A stretch of 64,000 bases of DNA from Jiangella ureilytica (lineage in GTDB: Bacteria; Actinomycetota; Actinomycetes; Jiangellales; Jiangellaceae), in assembly GCF_004348545.1 (NCBI RefSeq), contig NZ_SMKL01000014.1:42974-106973 (forward strand), given 5' to 3'. Under the pieces are notes generated by a model. The model saw only the letters and a program-made list of their open reading frames with translations, did not search any database and was not told the DNA's origin. Below are positions 41,308 through 49,902 of the stretch, piece by piece; position 1 is the first letter of the stretch; every line of letters begins with the position of its first letter. The position numbers and the translations under genes are program-made.

Positions 41308-42275
41308 GCCGTCACCGCCGTCATCGCCGGGAGGACGTGTTCGCCGAAGGCGTCGATGAACCTCGATTGGTCCTTGCCGACGTGGTGGACGTAGACGGTG
41401 CCGAAGCCGAGCTCGCCGAGCTCGTGCAGGTGCTGGGCGTGGCGGGCGAGGTCGGCGCTCACGAGGACGTTGGCACGCAGGTCCTCGGGGCGGACGTACT
41501 TCGCCGCCTCGTCGAACTCCTCGACCGTCGCCAGGTCCCAGCACAACGGTGGCGAGTAGACATTCGTGCGCCACTGGTCGTGGGCGATTGAGAGCGCCTC
41601 GTCCTGGTCCGGCGCCCAGCTGACGTGGATCTGGACGGCGAGAGGCTTGCCGTCGCCGCCGTTGCTCCGGAAGGCGTCGACGACCTGGCGGAGGGCGTCG
41701 GGCGCCTGGCCGACGGTGACCAGGCCGTCGGCCCATTCCGCGGCCCAGCCTGCTGTCTGCGGGCTGACGGCGGTGGCGTAGAGCGGCGGCGGCTGTGGTG
41801 GGCGGGTCCAGAGCCGGGCGCGGTCGACCGTCACCAGCCCGCGGTGGGTGACCTCGTCGCCGTCGAGCAACGCGCGAATGACGTCCACGCACTCGCGCAG
41901 CCGGGCGTTGCGGGTCGCCTTGTCCGGCCAGCGCTCGCCGGTGACGTGCTCGTTGACGTTCTCACCGCTGCCCAGCGCGACGGCGAACCGGCCGGGGAAC
42001 ATCTCCTCGAGCGTGGCGACCGCCTGCGCCGCGACGGCCGGGTGGTAGCGCTGGCCCGGAGCGCAGACCACGCCGAACGGCAGCGCCGTGGTCGCCATGG
42101 CCGCGCCCAGCCAGGCGAAGGAGAAGCCGGACTCGCCCTGCCGGGCGCTCCACGGCGCGAAATGGTCCGATGACCACACCGCTCCGAAGCCGGCCTGTTC
42201 CGCGTGCCGGACGTCGGCCAGGAGGCGGCTCGGCGGGATCTGCTCGTGCGACGCGTGCCAGCCGACGACGGGCAT
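41304..42275 (-). CDS. Luciferase-like oxidoreductase (TIGR03885-type)
   Basis: 323 residues. Bacterial-luciferase-like TIM barrel: VGWHASHEQIPPSRLL, GFGAVWSSDHFAPWS, GVVCAPGQRYHPAVAAQAVA, MFPGRFAVALGSGENVNEHV, WADGLVTVGQAPD. This matches the branch described as 'probable non-F420 flavinoid oxidoreductase'. Cofactor and substrate are unproven. Co-translated with the GH13 gene. Confidence 0.88.
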   Translation of the reverse strand: MPVVGWHASHEQIPPSRLLADVRHAEQAGFGAVWSSDHFAPWSARQGESGFSFAWLGAAMATTALPFGVVCAPGQRYHPAVAAQAVATLEEMFPGRFAVALGSGENVNEHVTGERWPDKATRNARLRECVDVIRALLDGDEVTHRGLVTVDRARLWTRPPQPPPLYATAVSPQTAGWAAEWADGLVTVGQAPDALRQVVDAFRSNGGDGKPLAVQIHVSWAPDQDEALSIAHDQWRTNVYSPPLCWDLATVEEFDEAAKYVRPEDLRANVLVSADLARHAQHLHELGELGFGTVYVHHVGKDQSRFIDAFGEHVLPAMTAVTA

Positions 42276-42337
42276 GCTCGGTCCCCTTCCGGGTGGGTGG
42301 CGGCGGTGTCACGTCGCTTACCCGGCAGGGCCGCGTT

Positions 42338-43795
42338 CTACGCCAGTTCGAACCGGATGGTGCGGGTCTGCGGGTCGGCGGCGGTGAGGCGGGCCCGGAC
42401 GTCGGTGCCGAGCGGGAGGTCCCGGTCGTCACGGATGGGCGCCTCGACGGCGGGCTCGCGGATCGTGACGTCGCCCTTGCGCTGGTCGCGGTCGTCGACC
42501 TCGACGACGACGCCGTCGAAGGTCTCGCCGACGTAGTCGCGCAGCACCGCCGCCTCGACGAGGTCGAGCACGGCCCGCTCGTATTGGTTCGCTCGCCGTG
42601 TCGAGCCCCGCATGGTCGTCGGCAGCTCGCCGAACCGGTCGACGACCCAGCCCGGGACCTCGTGGCCGGCGCTGAGCGCGACGCTGATCTCGAGCGCGTA
42701 CCGGTCGACCAGCCGGCGCAGCGGCGCGGTGACGTGCGCGTAGTCGGCGGCGATGGCCGAGTGGCCGGTGTGCTCGGGCAGCTCGCCGGCGAACCCGACG
42801 TAGCCGGAGCCGCGCAGCAGCCGCGTGCAGGCGACCAGCATGGCGGCGTGGCTCGGCGTGGCGGGTTCGAGGGAGCGGACGAAGTCGGGGTAGCTCTGGT
42901 TCTCGGGCCAGTCGATGCGCAGGGCGCGGGCCGTGCGGCGCAGCCGCTTCACGTCGCGCGGGTCGGCCGGGGCGAGAGTGCGGAGCAGCCCGGTCCGGGC
43001 GTTGACCATGAGTGTCGCCGCCGTCATCCCGGTCAACAGCGAGATCTGGGCGTTCCACTGCTCGACCGGGTGCTGCTGCCGGAACGCCAGCGACCAGTGG
43101 GCGCCGTCGGCGCGCACCTCCTGCTCGGGGAGCGGGAGGGAGACGCCGCCGCGCTCGGCCTCTATACGGAGTCGTCGCTCGCCGACCTCTTGGAGGAGCG
43201 TGAACACCGGGTCGGCGGTGCCGGCGTCGAGCTGTTCCTGCACGTCGGTGTAGGAGAGCTTGGCCCGGCTGCGCACCAGCGCCCGCTCCACGCGGCCCGC
43301 CACGGTGCCGCCGTCGCCGTCGAGCTCGATGGTCCACAGCAGTGCCGGGCGCACCTGGTCGGCCAGCAGTGAGGCGGCATCCTCGGAGAGCGCCTTGGGG
43401 TAGAGGGGGACCTTCGAGTCGGCGCCGTAGAGCGTCTCGCCGCGCTTGTGCGCCTCCTCGTCGAGAGGGTCGCCCGGCTGGACGAACGCAGCGACGTCGG
43501 CGATGGCGTAGTAGACGGTGTAGCCGTCCTGGTGGCCGGCCGCGCTGCGTTCGATGTGCAACGCCTGGTCGAGGTCCTGCGCCGTCGCCGGGTCGATGGT
43601 GACGAACGGCAGGTCGGTGCGGTCGAGCTCCGGGAGGCGCGGGTTCTTGGCGGCCTCTTGTGCCGCGTGCTCCACCTCGGGCGGGAAGGCCGGAGTGACC
43701 TGGAGCTCGGCCTGGATGGCCGCGATGCCCGCCCGCAGCGTCTCGCCGTCGGCGGACAGCACCTCCTCGCGCAGCCGCACCACACGTCTGGGCAC
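42338..43795 (-). CDS. RNB-domain exoribonuclease (RNase II/R family)
   Basis: 485 residues, mostly one RNB catalytic domain. Catalytic Asp cluster in VTIDPATAQDLDQALHIER and VYYAIADVAAFVQPGDPLDE. Other landmarks: YGADSKVPLYPKALSEDAAS, RSRAKLSYTDVQEQL, YAHVTAPLRRLVDRYALE. A short S1-like C-terminal strand set (FDGVVVEVDDRDQRKGDVTI) follows. Cold-shock domains of full RNase R are absent, so it is the short actinobacterial type that degrades single-stranded RNA 3' to 5'. Confidence 0.93.
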   Translation of the reverse strand: MPRRVVRLREEVLSADGETLRAGIAAIQAELQVTPAFPPEVEHAAQEAAKNPRLPELDRTDLPFVTIDPATAQDLDQALHIERSAAGHQDGYTVYYAIADVAAFVQPGDPLDEEAHKRGETLYGADSKVPLYPKALSEDAASLLADQVRPALLWTIELDGDGGTVAGRVERALVRSRAKLSYTDVQEQLDAGTADPVFTLLQEVGERRLRIEAERGGVSLPLPEQEVRADGAHWSLAFRQQHPVEQWNAQISLLTGMTAATLMVNARTGLLRTLAPADPRDVKRLRRTARALRIDWPENQSYPDFVRSLEPATPSHAAMLVACTRLLRGSGYVGFAGELPEHTGHSAIAADYAHVTAPLRRLVDRYALEISVALSAGHEVPGWVVDRFGELPTTMRGSTRRANQYERAVLDLVEAAVLRDYVGETFDGVVVEVDDRDQRKGDVTIREPAVEAPIRDDRDLPLGTDVRARLTAADPQTRTIRFELA

Positions 43796-43881
43796 TGCCG
43801 ATCCCCTCCCCTGAGTCGCTGGCTCCGACAGCCTCTCACGCCGCTGTCACGAACCGCCCGCGGAATCCACCCACAGGAGGT

Positions 43882-44097
43882 GTGGGCGCCGGCTGGCCTG
43901 TCGACGAGTCGATCCGCACGGATGACGGCGTCTACGTCCTGGCCGCGGCGGCGCTCCACCGCGCCGACCGCGAGTCCGTCCGCGCGCTCGACTGCACCCA
44001 GGTCGGCGCGTTCATCACCCGGAGTCAGCCGGGATCGCGCGGCGGTACCGCTCGCCGAGGACCCGCAGGTGCTCCACCAGTCCCGGCGGCTCGGTGA
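43882..44097 (+). pseudogene. Possible N-terminal remnant of a VDES-type protein
   Basis: The plus-strand frame starting GTG 43882 reads WPVDESIRTDDGVYVLAAAA, then LHRADRESVRAL, before the sequence turns into noise overlapping the opposite WYL gene. The VDES...YVLAA...VR pattern looks like the beginning of a DUF3800-type nuclease-like family that normally runs to 150 or more residues. GGAGG precedes the start. The downstream part is missing. It may be a chance match; the gap between the RNB and WYL genes otherwise shows nothing. Confidence 0.3.
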
Positions 44098-44989
44098 CCC
44101 GGAAGTCCAGCCCGAGCATGCCGATGTAGACGGCGATGATCTCGAGGCTGTCGGCGCCGGTCACCAGCACGCAGGTCGACTCGTCGACCGACTCGACCAC
44201 GCCGACCGTCGGGTTGATGCGGGCCAGCACCTCCTCCGCCGGCGCGCACACCCTGATGCGGGCGTGCACCGACCAGCCCGCCGAGGCGACCTCGCGCAGC
44301 ACGAACGCCGTGTAGTCCTCGCCCGGCAGCGGCGCCGGCGGGAACCGCCGGCCGGTCGCCATGCGCAGCTCGATCCAGTCGACCCGGTACGGGTGCCAGT
44401 CGCCCGTGACCGGGTCGCGGCCGACCAGGTACCAGTGCCGCTGCCAGCTGACCAGCCGGTACGGCTCGACCACCAGCGGTGGCCCGTCGGCGGTCCCCGG
44501 ATAGTCGAAGCGCACCCACTCGTGGTCGCGGATGGCTGCGGCCAGCGCCGTCAGCACCGCGGCGTCGACGACCGGGTCCTCGACGTTGCTGCTGGTGTTC
44601 TCGGGGCCGCGCGACATGGCGTCGTGGATGGCGGCGACCTGCCGGCGCAGGCGGTGCGGCAGCACCTGCTCGAGCTTGGCCAGCGCCCGCGTGCTGCTGT
44701 CCTCGATGCCGGCGACGCCGCTGCCGGCCCGCAGCCCGATGGCGACGGCGACCGCTTCCTCGTCGTCGAGCAGCAGCGGCGGCAGCCGGGCGCCCGCGCC
44801 GAGCCGGTAGTGCCCGGCCGGGCCGCGCGCGGCGTCGACCGGATAGCCGAGGTCGCGCAGGCGGTCGACGTCGTTGCGGATGGTGCGCGGACTGACGCCG
44901 AGGCGTTCTGCCAGCTCAGCACCGGTCCAGGCGGGTCGCGACTGCATCAGCGACAGTAGCGCGAGCATACGAGCGGAGGTCTCTCTCAT
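44015..44989 (-). CDS. WYL-domain transcriptional regulator
   Basis: 324 residues. HTH_11 winged helix (MLALLSLMQSRPAWTGAELA, ERLGVSPRTIRNDVDRLRDL, GYPVDAARGPAGHYRLG), then a WYL domain (VVEPYRLVSWQRHWYLVGRD, WHPYRVDWIELRMATGRRF) and a C-terminal WCX-like region. Such proteins repress or activate neighbouring genes on binding a ligand, often nucleic acid or a small molecule. It diverges from the epoxide hydrolase gene at 45054, its likely target. Confidence 0.92.
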   Translation of the reverse strand: MRETSARMLALLSLMQSRPAWTGAELAERLGVSPRTIRNDVDRLRDLGYPVDAARGPAGHYRLGAGARLPPLLLDDEEAVAVAIGLRAGSGVAGIEDSSTRALAKLEQVLPHRLRRQVAAIHDAMSRGPENTSSNVEDPVVDAAVLTALAAAIRDHEWVRFDYPGTADGPPLVVEPYRLVSWQRHWYLVGRDPVTGDWHPYRVDWIELRMATGRRFPPAPLPGEDYTAFVLREVASAGWSVHARIRVCAPAEEVLARINPTVGVVESVDESTCVLVTGADSLEIIAVYIGMLGLDFRVTEPPGLVEHLRVLGERYRRAIPADSG

Positions 44990-45053
44990 GGTCTGCGTCC
45001 TGCCCGGCTGAATAGGAACGTACCGTGCCTATAAGGGTTCTAGCGTAGCTGTC

Positions 45054-46193
45054 ATGACGAACACCACCGCATCCCTCCGCCCCTTCCGCATCGAGATCAG
45101 CCAGGCCGACGTCGAGGACCTGCAGGATCGCCTGTCGCGCACCCGGCTGCCGCAGCCGGCGCCCGGCGACGACTGGGACTACGGCACCCCGAACCACTAC
45201 CTGCGTGAGATGGCCGACCACTGGCGCGACGGCTTCGACTGGCGCGAGCAGGAGGCCCGGATGAACGCGTTTGCGCACTACCTCACCGAGATCGACGGCC
45301 AGACCATCCATTTCATCCATGTGCCGTCGGCCGTGCCGGGTGCGACGCCGCTGCTGCTGCTGCACTCCTACCCCGGCTCGTTCGCCGAGTTCCTCGATAT
45401 GATCGGCCCGCTCACCGACCCGGTCGCACACGGCGGCAGGGCCGAGGACGCGTTCTCCGTCGTCGTGCCCTCGATGCCCGGCTTCGGCTTCAGCACCCCG
45501 GTCCAGGACCGGGGCTGGACGATGGCGCGGGTCGCCCGCACCTACGACACGCTGATGCGCAGCCTCGGGTACGAGTCCTACGGCTCGCACGGCAGCGACG
45601 GCGGCGCCATGGTGTCGCGTGAGCTCGGCCTGCTGAACCCGCCCGGATTCCTCGGCCTGCACGTCCTGCAGCTGTTCTCGTTCCCGTCCGGCGACCCGGC
45701 CGAGTTCGAGAACCTGTCGCCCGCCGACTACGCCGGCCTGCAACACCTCGAGTGGTTCCAGTCCGTCGGCGGCTACAACGCGATCAACGGCTCGCGTCCC
45801 CAGACGGTGGCCGTGGGCATCTCCGACTCCCCCGTCGGCCAGCTGGCCTGGAACGAGCTGTTCAACTCGTTCGGCAACGGCACCAGCCTGGTCACACGGG
45901 ACCAGATCCTCACCCAGGTGTCGCTGTACTGGTTCACCAACACCTCGGCATCGGCAGGCCGGTACCACTTCGAGGAGGCCCGCTCCGGCGCCGAGCCGGC
46001 CGTGAACCACGCACCGACCGGCGTCGCGGTCTTCGCCGACGACTTCCGCACCATCAGGGCGTTCGCCGACCGCGACAACGACAACATCGTCCACTACAAC
46101 GAGTTCCCCGAGGGCGGGCACTACGCCATGCTGGAGCGGCCGGACGTGCTGGTGGAGGACCTGCGGGACTTCTTCGCCGGCCTGAAGGGCTGA
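45054..46193 (+). CDS. Epoxide hydrolase, EHN family (second copy)
   Basis: 379 residues. EHN N-terminal domain (FRIEISQADVEDLQDRLSRT, RLPQPAPGDDWDYG). Core: LLLHSYPGSFAEFLDMIGPL, nucleophile Asp182 in YGSHGSDGGAMVSRE, a lid, and catalytic His in FPEGGHYAMLERPD. It is a paralogue of the enzyme at 33041-34216 with the same order of motifs. ATG 45054 follows a short promoter region shared with the divergent WYL regulator; GAACG and GTTC half-sites (45016-45040) may be its operator. Confidence 0.92.
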   Translation: MTNTTASLRPFRIEISQADVEDLQDRLSRTRLPQPAPGDDWDYGTPNHYLREMADHWRDGFDWREQEARMNAFAHYLTEIDGQTIHFIHVPSAVPGATPLLLLHSYPGSFAEFLDMIGPLTDPVAHGGRAEDAFSVVVPSMPGFGFSTPVQDRGWTMARVARTYDTLMRSLGYESYGSHGSDGGAMVSRELGLLNPPGFLGLHVLQLFSFPSGDPAEFENLSPADYAGLQHLEWFQSVGGYNAINGSRPQTVAVGISDSPVGQLAWNELFNSFGNGTSLVTRDQILTQVSLYWFTNTSASAGRYHFEEARSGAEPAVNHAPTGVAVFADDFRTIRAFADRDNDNIVHYNEFPEGGHYAMLERPDVLVEDLRDFFAGLKG

Positions 46194-46197
46194 ACGC

Positions 46198-47154
46198 TCA
46201 GCCGCGCTCCGCGCCGCCGACCGCACCCTTGAGGAGGTCGACGGCGCGAAGCGCTGCCGGGTGCTGGGCGGCGGACTTGCGGACGGCGACGAAGATGCGC
46301 CGCACCGGCTCGGGCGCGACGATGCGCACCGTCGTGACGCCCGGCGGGAGCTCGCGGATGCCCAGCTCGGGGACCACGGTGAGGCCGATGCCCGTCGCGA
46401 CGAACGGGATGGCCGTGTGGTAATCGTGCGTCTCGACGGCGAACTCCGGCGCGAAGCCGGCCTCGGCACAGGCCTGCAGCAGCACTCGGCGGCAGGCGCC
46501 GTCGCCGCGGTCGTTGTCGATCCAGCGCCGCCCGGCCAGCTCCACGAGCGCCACCTCACCCCGCCCGGCCAGCGGGTCGTCGATGCGCACGACGGCGCGA
46601 TAGGGGTCGTCGACGAGGTGGTGCACCTCGGCGCCCGCCGGCGGCGTCCACCCGGGCCGCTGGACGAAGATGTCGACGTCGGGCTCGTAGCTGTCCGGCA
46701 TCTCCGCATTCCCTGGTGGGACTTGCCGCGGATCAGGAGCTCGCGGTCGGCGTTCGGCCGGCTTCACCTCCGTCATGCGCAGGTCCAGCCGCAGCTCCGG
46801 GAACTGCGCATGCAGCGCCGCGACGACGGGCGGCAGCCAGGCCGCGCCCGCGGAGGCGAAGTAGCCGATGGACAGGCTGCCGACCCGGCCGGCCCGCAGG
46901 TCGCCGACCAGGCCCTCGATGCGGCTGACCGCCTCGAACAGGGGCTCGGACTCGGCCGCCAGCGTGCGCCCGGCGGCGGTCGGCTCGATGCCGCGGCCGG
47001 CCCGGTCGAACAGGCGCAGCCCGGTCTCGCGCTGCAGCGCGGCCAGCTGCTGGCTGACGGCGGACGGTGTGTAGCCGAGCGCCTCGGCGCCGGCCCGGAT
47101 GGAGCCGGTGGCGACGACGGCGCGCAGCAGGCGGAGGCGGGGCAGGTCCAGCAT
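46198..47154 (-). CDS. LysR-family transcriptional regulator
   Basis: 318 residues. N-terminal winged helix: LPRLRLLRAVVATGSIRAGA, EALGYTPSAVSQQLAALQRE. The effector domain has SLSIGYFASAGAAWLPPVVA and GIGLTVVPELGI. About 15 extra residues (ERRPRAPDPRQVPPGN) interrupt the effector domain after RMTEVKPA. It diverges from an EamA-type transporter gene, its most likely target; TTAACGAACCTACAGTAA lies in the shared promoter region. Confidence 0.92.
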   Translation of the reverse strand: MLDLPRLRLLRAVVATGSIRAGAEALGYTPSAVSQQLAALQRETGLRLFDRAGRGIEPTAAGRTLAAESEPLFEAVSRIEGLVGDLRAGRVGSLSIGYFASAGAAWLPPVVAALHAQFPELRLDLRMTEVKPAERRPRAPDPRQVPPGNAEMPDSYEPDVDIFVQRPGWTPPAGAEVHHLVDDPYRAVVRIDDPLAGRGEVALVELAGRRWIDNDRGDGACRRVLLQACAEAGFAPEFAVETHDYHTAIPFVATGIGLTVVPELGIRELPPGVTTVRIVAPEPVRRIFVAVRKSAAQHPAALRAVDLLKGAVGGAERG

Positions 47155-47237
47155 GATTCTGATCGTACAGCTGTCCTTAACGAACCTACAGTAATATGTG
47201 CTTGTGCTGTCGAATCGATCGGCCGCATCATGACGGG

Positions 47238-48167
47238 GTGACGCAGACCCTCCCGGCCTCCTCCGCGCCGTCGCCGGCCGCGCCTCCCCGGCTCACCGAG
47301 AGCCGCAAGGCCGCCGTCGCCGCCGCCATCACCGTCGTCCTCTGGGCCTCGGCGTTCGTCGCCATCCGCGACGTCGGCCACACCATCTCCGCCGCGCCGC
47401 TCGCGCTGATCCGCCTCGCCGTGGCCGCCCTGGCGCTGACCGTGCTGGTGGTCGCGACCCGCGGCCGGCGGGTGATCCCGGTGCGACTCTCGCGGCGCAC
47501 GTTCGGACTGATCGCGGCCTGCGGCGTGCTCTGGCTGGCCGGCTACACCGTCGCGCTGAACGCCGGCGAGCAGCACGTGGACGCGGGGACCGCGGCGCTG
47601 CTGGTCAACGTGGCGCCGCTGCTCATCGCGTTCGGCGCCGGCCTCGTCCTCGGCGAGGGGTTCCCGCGGGCGCTGATCGCCGGCTCGCTGGTGGCTCTGG
47701 GCGGTGTCGCGGTCATCTCGCTCGGCTCCACCGGCGACCGCGACTGGCTGGGCGTGGCGTTGTGCCTGCTGGCAGCGGTGCTCTACACGGCCGGCGTGCT
47801 CATCCAGAAGGTCGTGCTCCGCTACACCGACGGGCTGACGACCACCTGGCTGGCCTGTGTCGTCGGCACCGCGGTGCTGCTGCCCTGGACGCCGCAGCTG
47901 GTGTCCGAGCTGGCCGAGGCGTCGCTCGGGGCCGTGCTCGCGGCGGTCTACCTCGGCCTCTTCCCGACGGCGATCGGTTTCAGCACGTGGGCCTACGCGC
48001 TGCAGCGCATGGACGCCGGCCGGCTCAGCGCCAGCACCTACGTCGTCCCGACGGTGTCCGTGCTGATGTCGTGGGCCCTGCTCAGCGAGGTCCCGACGGT
48101 GTTCGGCCTCATCGGCGGCGCCATCAGCCTCGTCGGCGTCGCCATCTCCCGCCGCCGCCGAAGGTGA
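47238..48167 (+). CDS. EamA/DMT-superfamily metabolite exporter
   Basis: 309 residues from GTG 47238, about ten helices in two EamA repeats (AAAITVVLWASAFVAIRDVG, LLVNVAPLLIAFGAGLVLGE and VALCLLAAVLYTAGVLIQKV, ASTYVVPTVSVLMSWALLSE). It probably exports amino acids or related metabolites. It diverges from the LysR regulator with about 80 bases between. Confidence 0.92.
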   Translation: MTQTLPASSAPSPAAPPRLTESRKAAVAAAITVVLWASAFVAIRDVGHTISAAPLALIRLAVAALALTVLVVATRGRRVIPVRLSRRTFGLIAACGVLWLAGYTVALNAGEQHVDAGTAALLVNVAPLLIAFGAGLVLGEGFPRALIAGSLVALGGVAVISLGSTGDRDWLGVALCLLAAVLYTAGVLIQKVVLRYTDGLTTTWLACVVGTAVLLPWTPQLVSELAEASLGAVLAAVYLGLFPTAIGFSTWAYALQRMDAGRLSASTYVVPTVSVLMSWALLSEVPTVFGLIGGAISLVGVAISRRRRR

Positions 48168-48366
48168 CCCACGACTCCCCATGAGCTCGGACCTGTTCGT
48201 GCGCTCCGAGGGCGTCGAGGAGATCGCCGACCCGGCGGCGGCCGCGGCCCCAGTCGGTGATCGCCCGGAGTTCGTGCGTCGTGACCTCCAGCCGCGTGTC
48301 CGACGGCACACGGCCACACTCTCCACCCGCGTGCCCGGCGCCGTCCACGGTTGAGAGGATCGAGGG

Positions 48367-49161
48367 ATGCAGCTGGATCTGAGCGGGCGGACCGCCCTCG
48401 TCACCGGATCGACGCAGGGCATCGGACGGGCCATCGCGGCCGGGCTGGCGCGGTCGGGGGCGCGGGTGGGGGTCAACGGCCGCAGCGCGGACACCGTCGG
48501 CGAGGCCGTCGAGCGGCTCCGGTCGGAGGTCGCCGGCGCGGACGTCGTCGCCGTCCCGGCCGATGTCGCCACCGGCGACGGCGCCGCCGCGGTCCTCGAC
48601 GTCCTGCCCGACGTCGACGTCCTGGTGAACAACCTCGGGATCTTCGGCGCGACGCCGGCGCTGGAGATCACCGACGAGCAGTGGCGGCGCTACTTCGAGG
48701 TCAACGTGCTGGCGGCGGTGCGGCTGACCCGCGCGTACCTGCCGGGCATGCGCAGCCGCGGCTGGGGCCGCGTGCAGTACATCGCCAGCGACTCCGCCGT
48801 CGTCATCCCGGCCGAGATGATCCACTACGGCATGACGAAGACGGCGCTGCTGGCGGTGTCACGCGGCTTCGCCAAGGAGGCCGCCGGCAGCGGCGTCACC
48901 GTCAACAGCGTCATCGCCGGCCCGACCCACACCGGCGGCGTCGAGGAGTTCGTCCACCAACTGGTCGACGAGAGCCTGCCGTGGGACGAGGCGCAGCGCG
49001 AGTTCATGCGGCTGCACCGCCCGCAGTCGCTGCTGCAGCGCCTGATCGAGCCCGAGGAGATCGCCAACCTGGTCGTCTACCTCAGTTCGGCGCAGGCCTC
49101 GGCGACCACGGGCGCCGCCGTCAGGGTCGACGGCGGCTACGTCGACTCGATCCTCCCCTAG
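48367..49161 (+). CDS. Short-chain dehydrogenase/reductase
   Basis: 264 residues. Cofactor loop TGSTQGIG, NNLGI after strand 4, active-site Ser in YIASDSAVVIPAE and YxxxK in HYGMTKTALLAVSRGFAKEA. The Arg in GVNGRSADTVGEA suggests NADP(H) preference, by analogy. It has the C-terminal variable insertion (VHQLVDESLPWDEAQREFMR) common in this branch. The substrate is unknown. The stop overlaps the end of the opposite fragment by 4 bases. Confidence 0.92.
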   Translation: MQLDLSGRTALVTGSTQGIGRAIAAGLARSGARVGVNGRSADTVGEAVERLRSEVAGADVVAVPADVATGDGAAAVLDVLPDVDVLVNNLGIFGATPALEITDEQWRRYFEVNVLAAVRLTRAYLPGMRSRGWGRVQYIASDSAVVIPAEMIHYGMTKTALLAVSRGFAKEAAGSGVTVNSVIAGPTHTGGVEEFVHQLVDESLPWDEAQREFMRLHRPQSLLQRLIEPEEIANLVVYLSSAQASATTGAAVRVDGGYVDSILP

Positions 49162-49811
49162 ACGGTGGCATGGACGATCCGGTGCCCGGTCCGGTCCTGC
49201 CAGTGGGTGACGATGTCGGCGGCGTATCGCTCGCGCAGCTCGTCGCCGCCGGCCGCGGACCTGGACTCGTAGAACCCGAGCAGCGCGAACGCGTGCAGGA
49301 CCGCGTCGCCGGGGTCGACGGTGGACCGGCCCCTGCGGGCGGCACGGGTCGAGGCGACGTCGCGCACCAGCGCGTCCAGCTCCCGAGCGGCGGCGACGAG
49401 CGCCCGCCGATCCCGCGGGCCGCCGCGCATCGCCAGCGTCGCCAGCAGCTCACGCGTGCGCGGCAGCCGCGCCGGCGCGACGTCGGCGGCGAAGCGCTCC
49501 AGCTCGGCGTACTGCAGCGCCCGCGGCTCGAGCACGTCGGCGCCCAGGAAGCGCACCTGGTCCCAGCCGGGCCGGCCGCGGTTGAACTCGCGCATCCACC
49601 GGACGAGGTCGAGCATCGCCTGGCTGCGCAGCCCGGCCCGTGCCTGGCCGACGGCGGAACGCGCGCTGGTCCCGTCACCACGCACATAGCGGTCGAGGAC
49701 GACGCCGCTCCCCCAGCTCTCCGCGCACACGATCGTGCGGAAGTCCAACTCCTCGACGAGCTGGCGGACCGGGCGGTTCGGCGCGGCGCGGTCGATGCTC
49801 ATGGCGCTCAT
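49158..49811 (-). pseudogene. Fragment of an erythromycin-esterase-family gene
   Basis: 217 residues corresponding to the middle of an erythromycin-esterase-like protein (usual length near 400): FRTIVCAESWGSGVVLDRYV, MLDLVRWMREFNRGRPGW, QVRFLGADVLEPRALQYAEL. The N terminus lacks the catalytic GExxHG segment, and the C terminus stops at GHRIVHATV, where relatives go on to the conserved Asn/His motif. Both ends therefore look lost. The 3' end meets the SDR gene head to head. Such esterases open macrolide lactones, but this fragment is not expected to be active. The family call rests on motif recollection. Confidence 0.6.
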
Positions 49812-49902
49812 CGTGGGCGCGGCGCGGGGTCGCGCTCGTCCGCTCAGCCGCTGATTCGCCGCGTACGACCCCTGACGTACGCCGTCGACGACGCGCGCGG
49901 GC

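Noticed and set aside
48168..48366. Possible small gene between EamA and SDR genes (plus ATG 48181 or a minus-strand frame)
   Set aside because: Both strands give short frames of ambiguous composition and no clear ribosome site; nothing decides between them.
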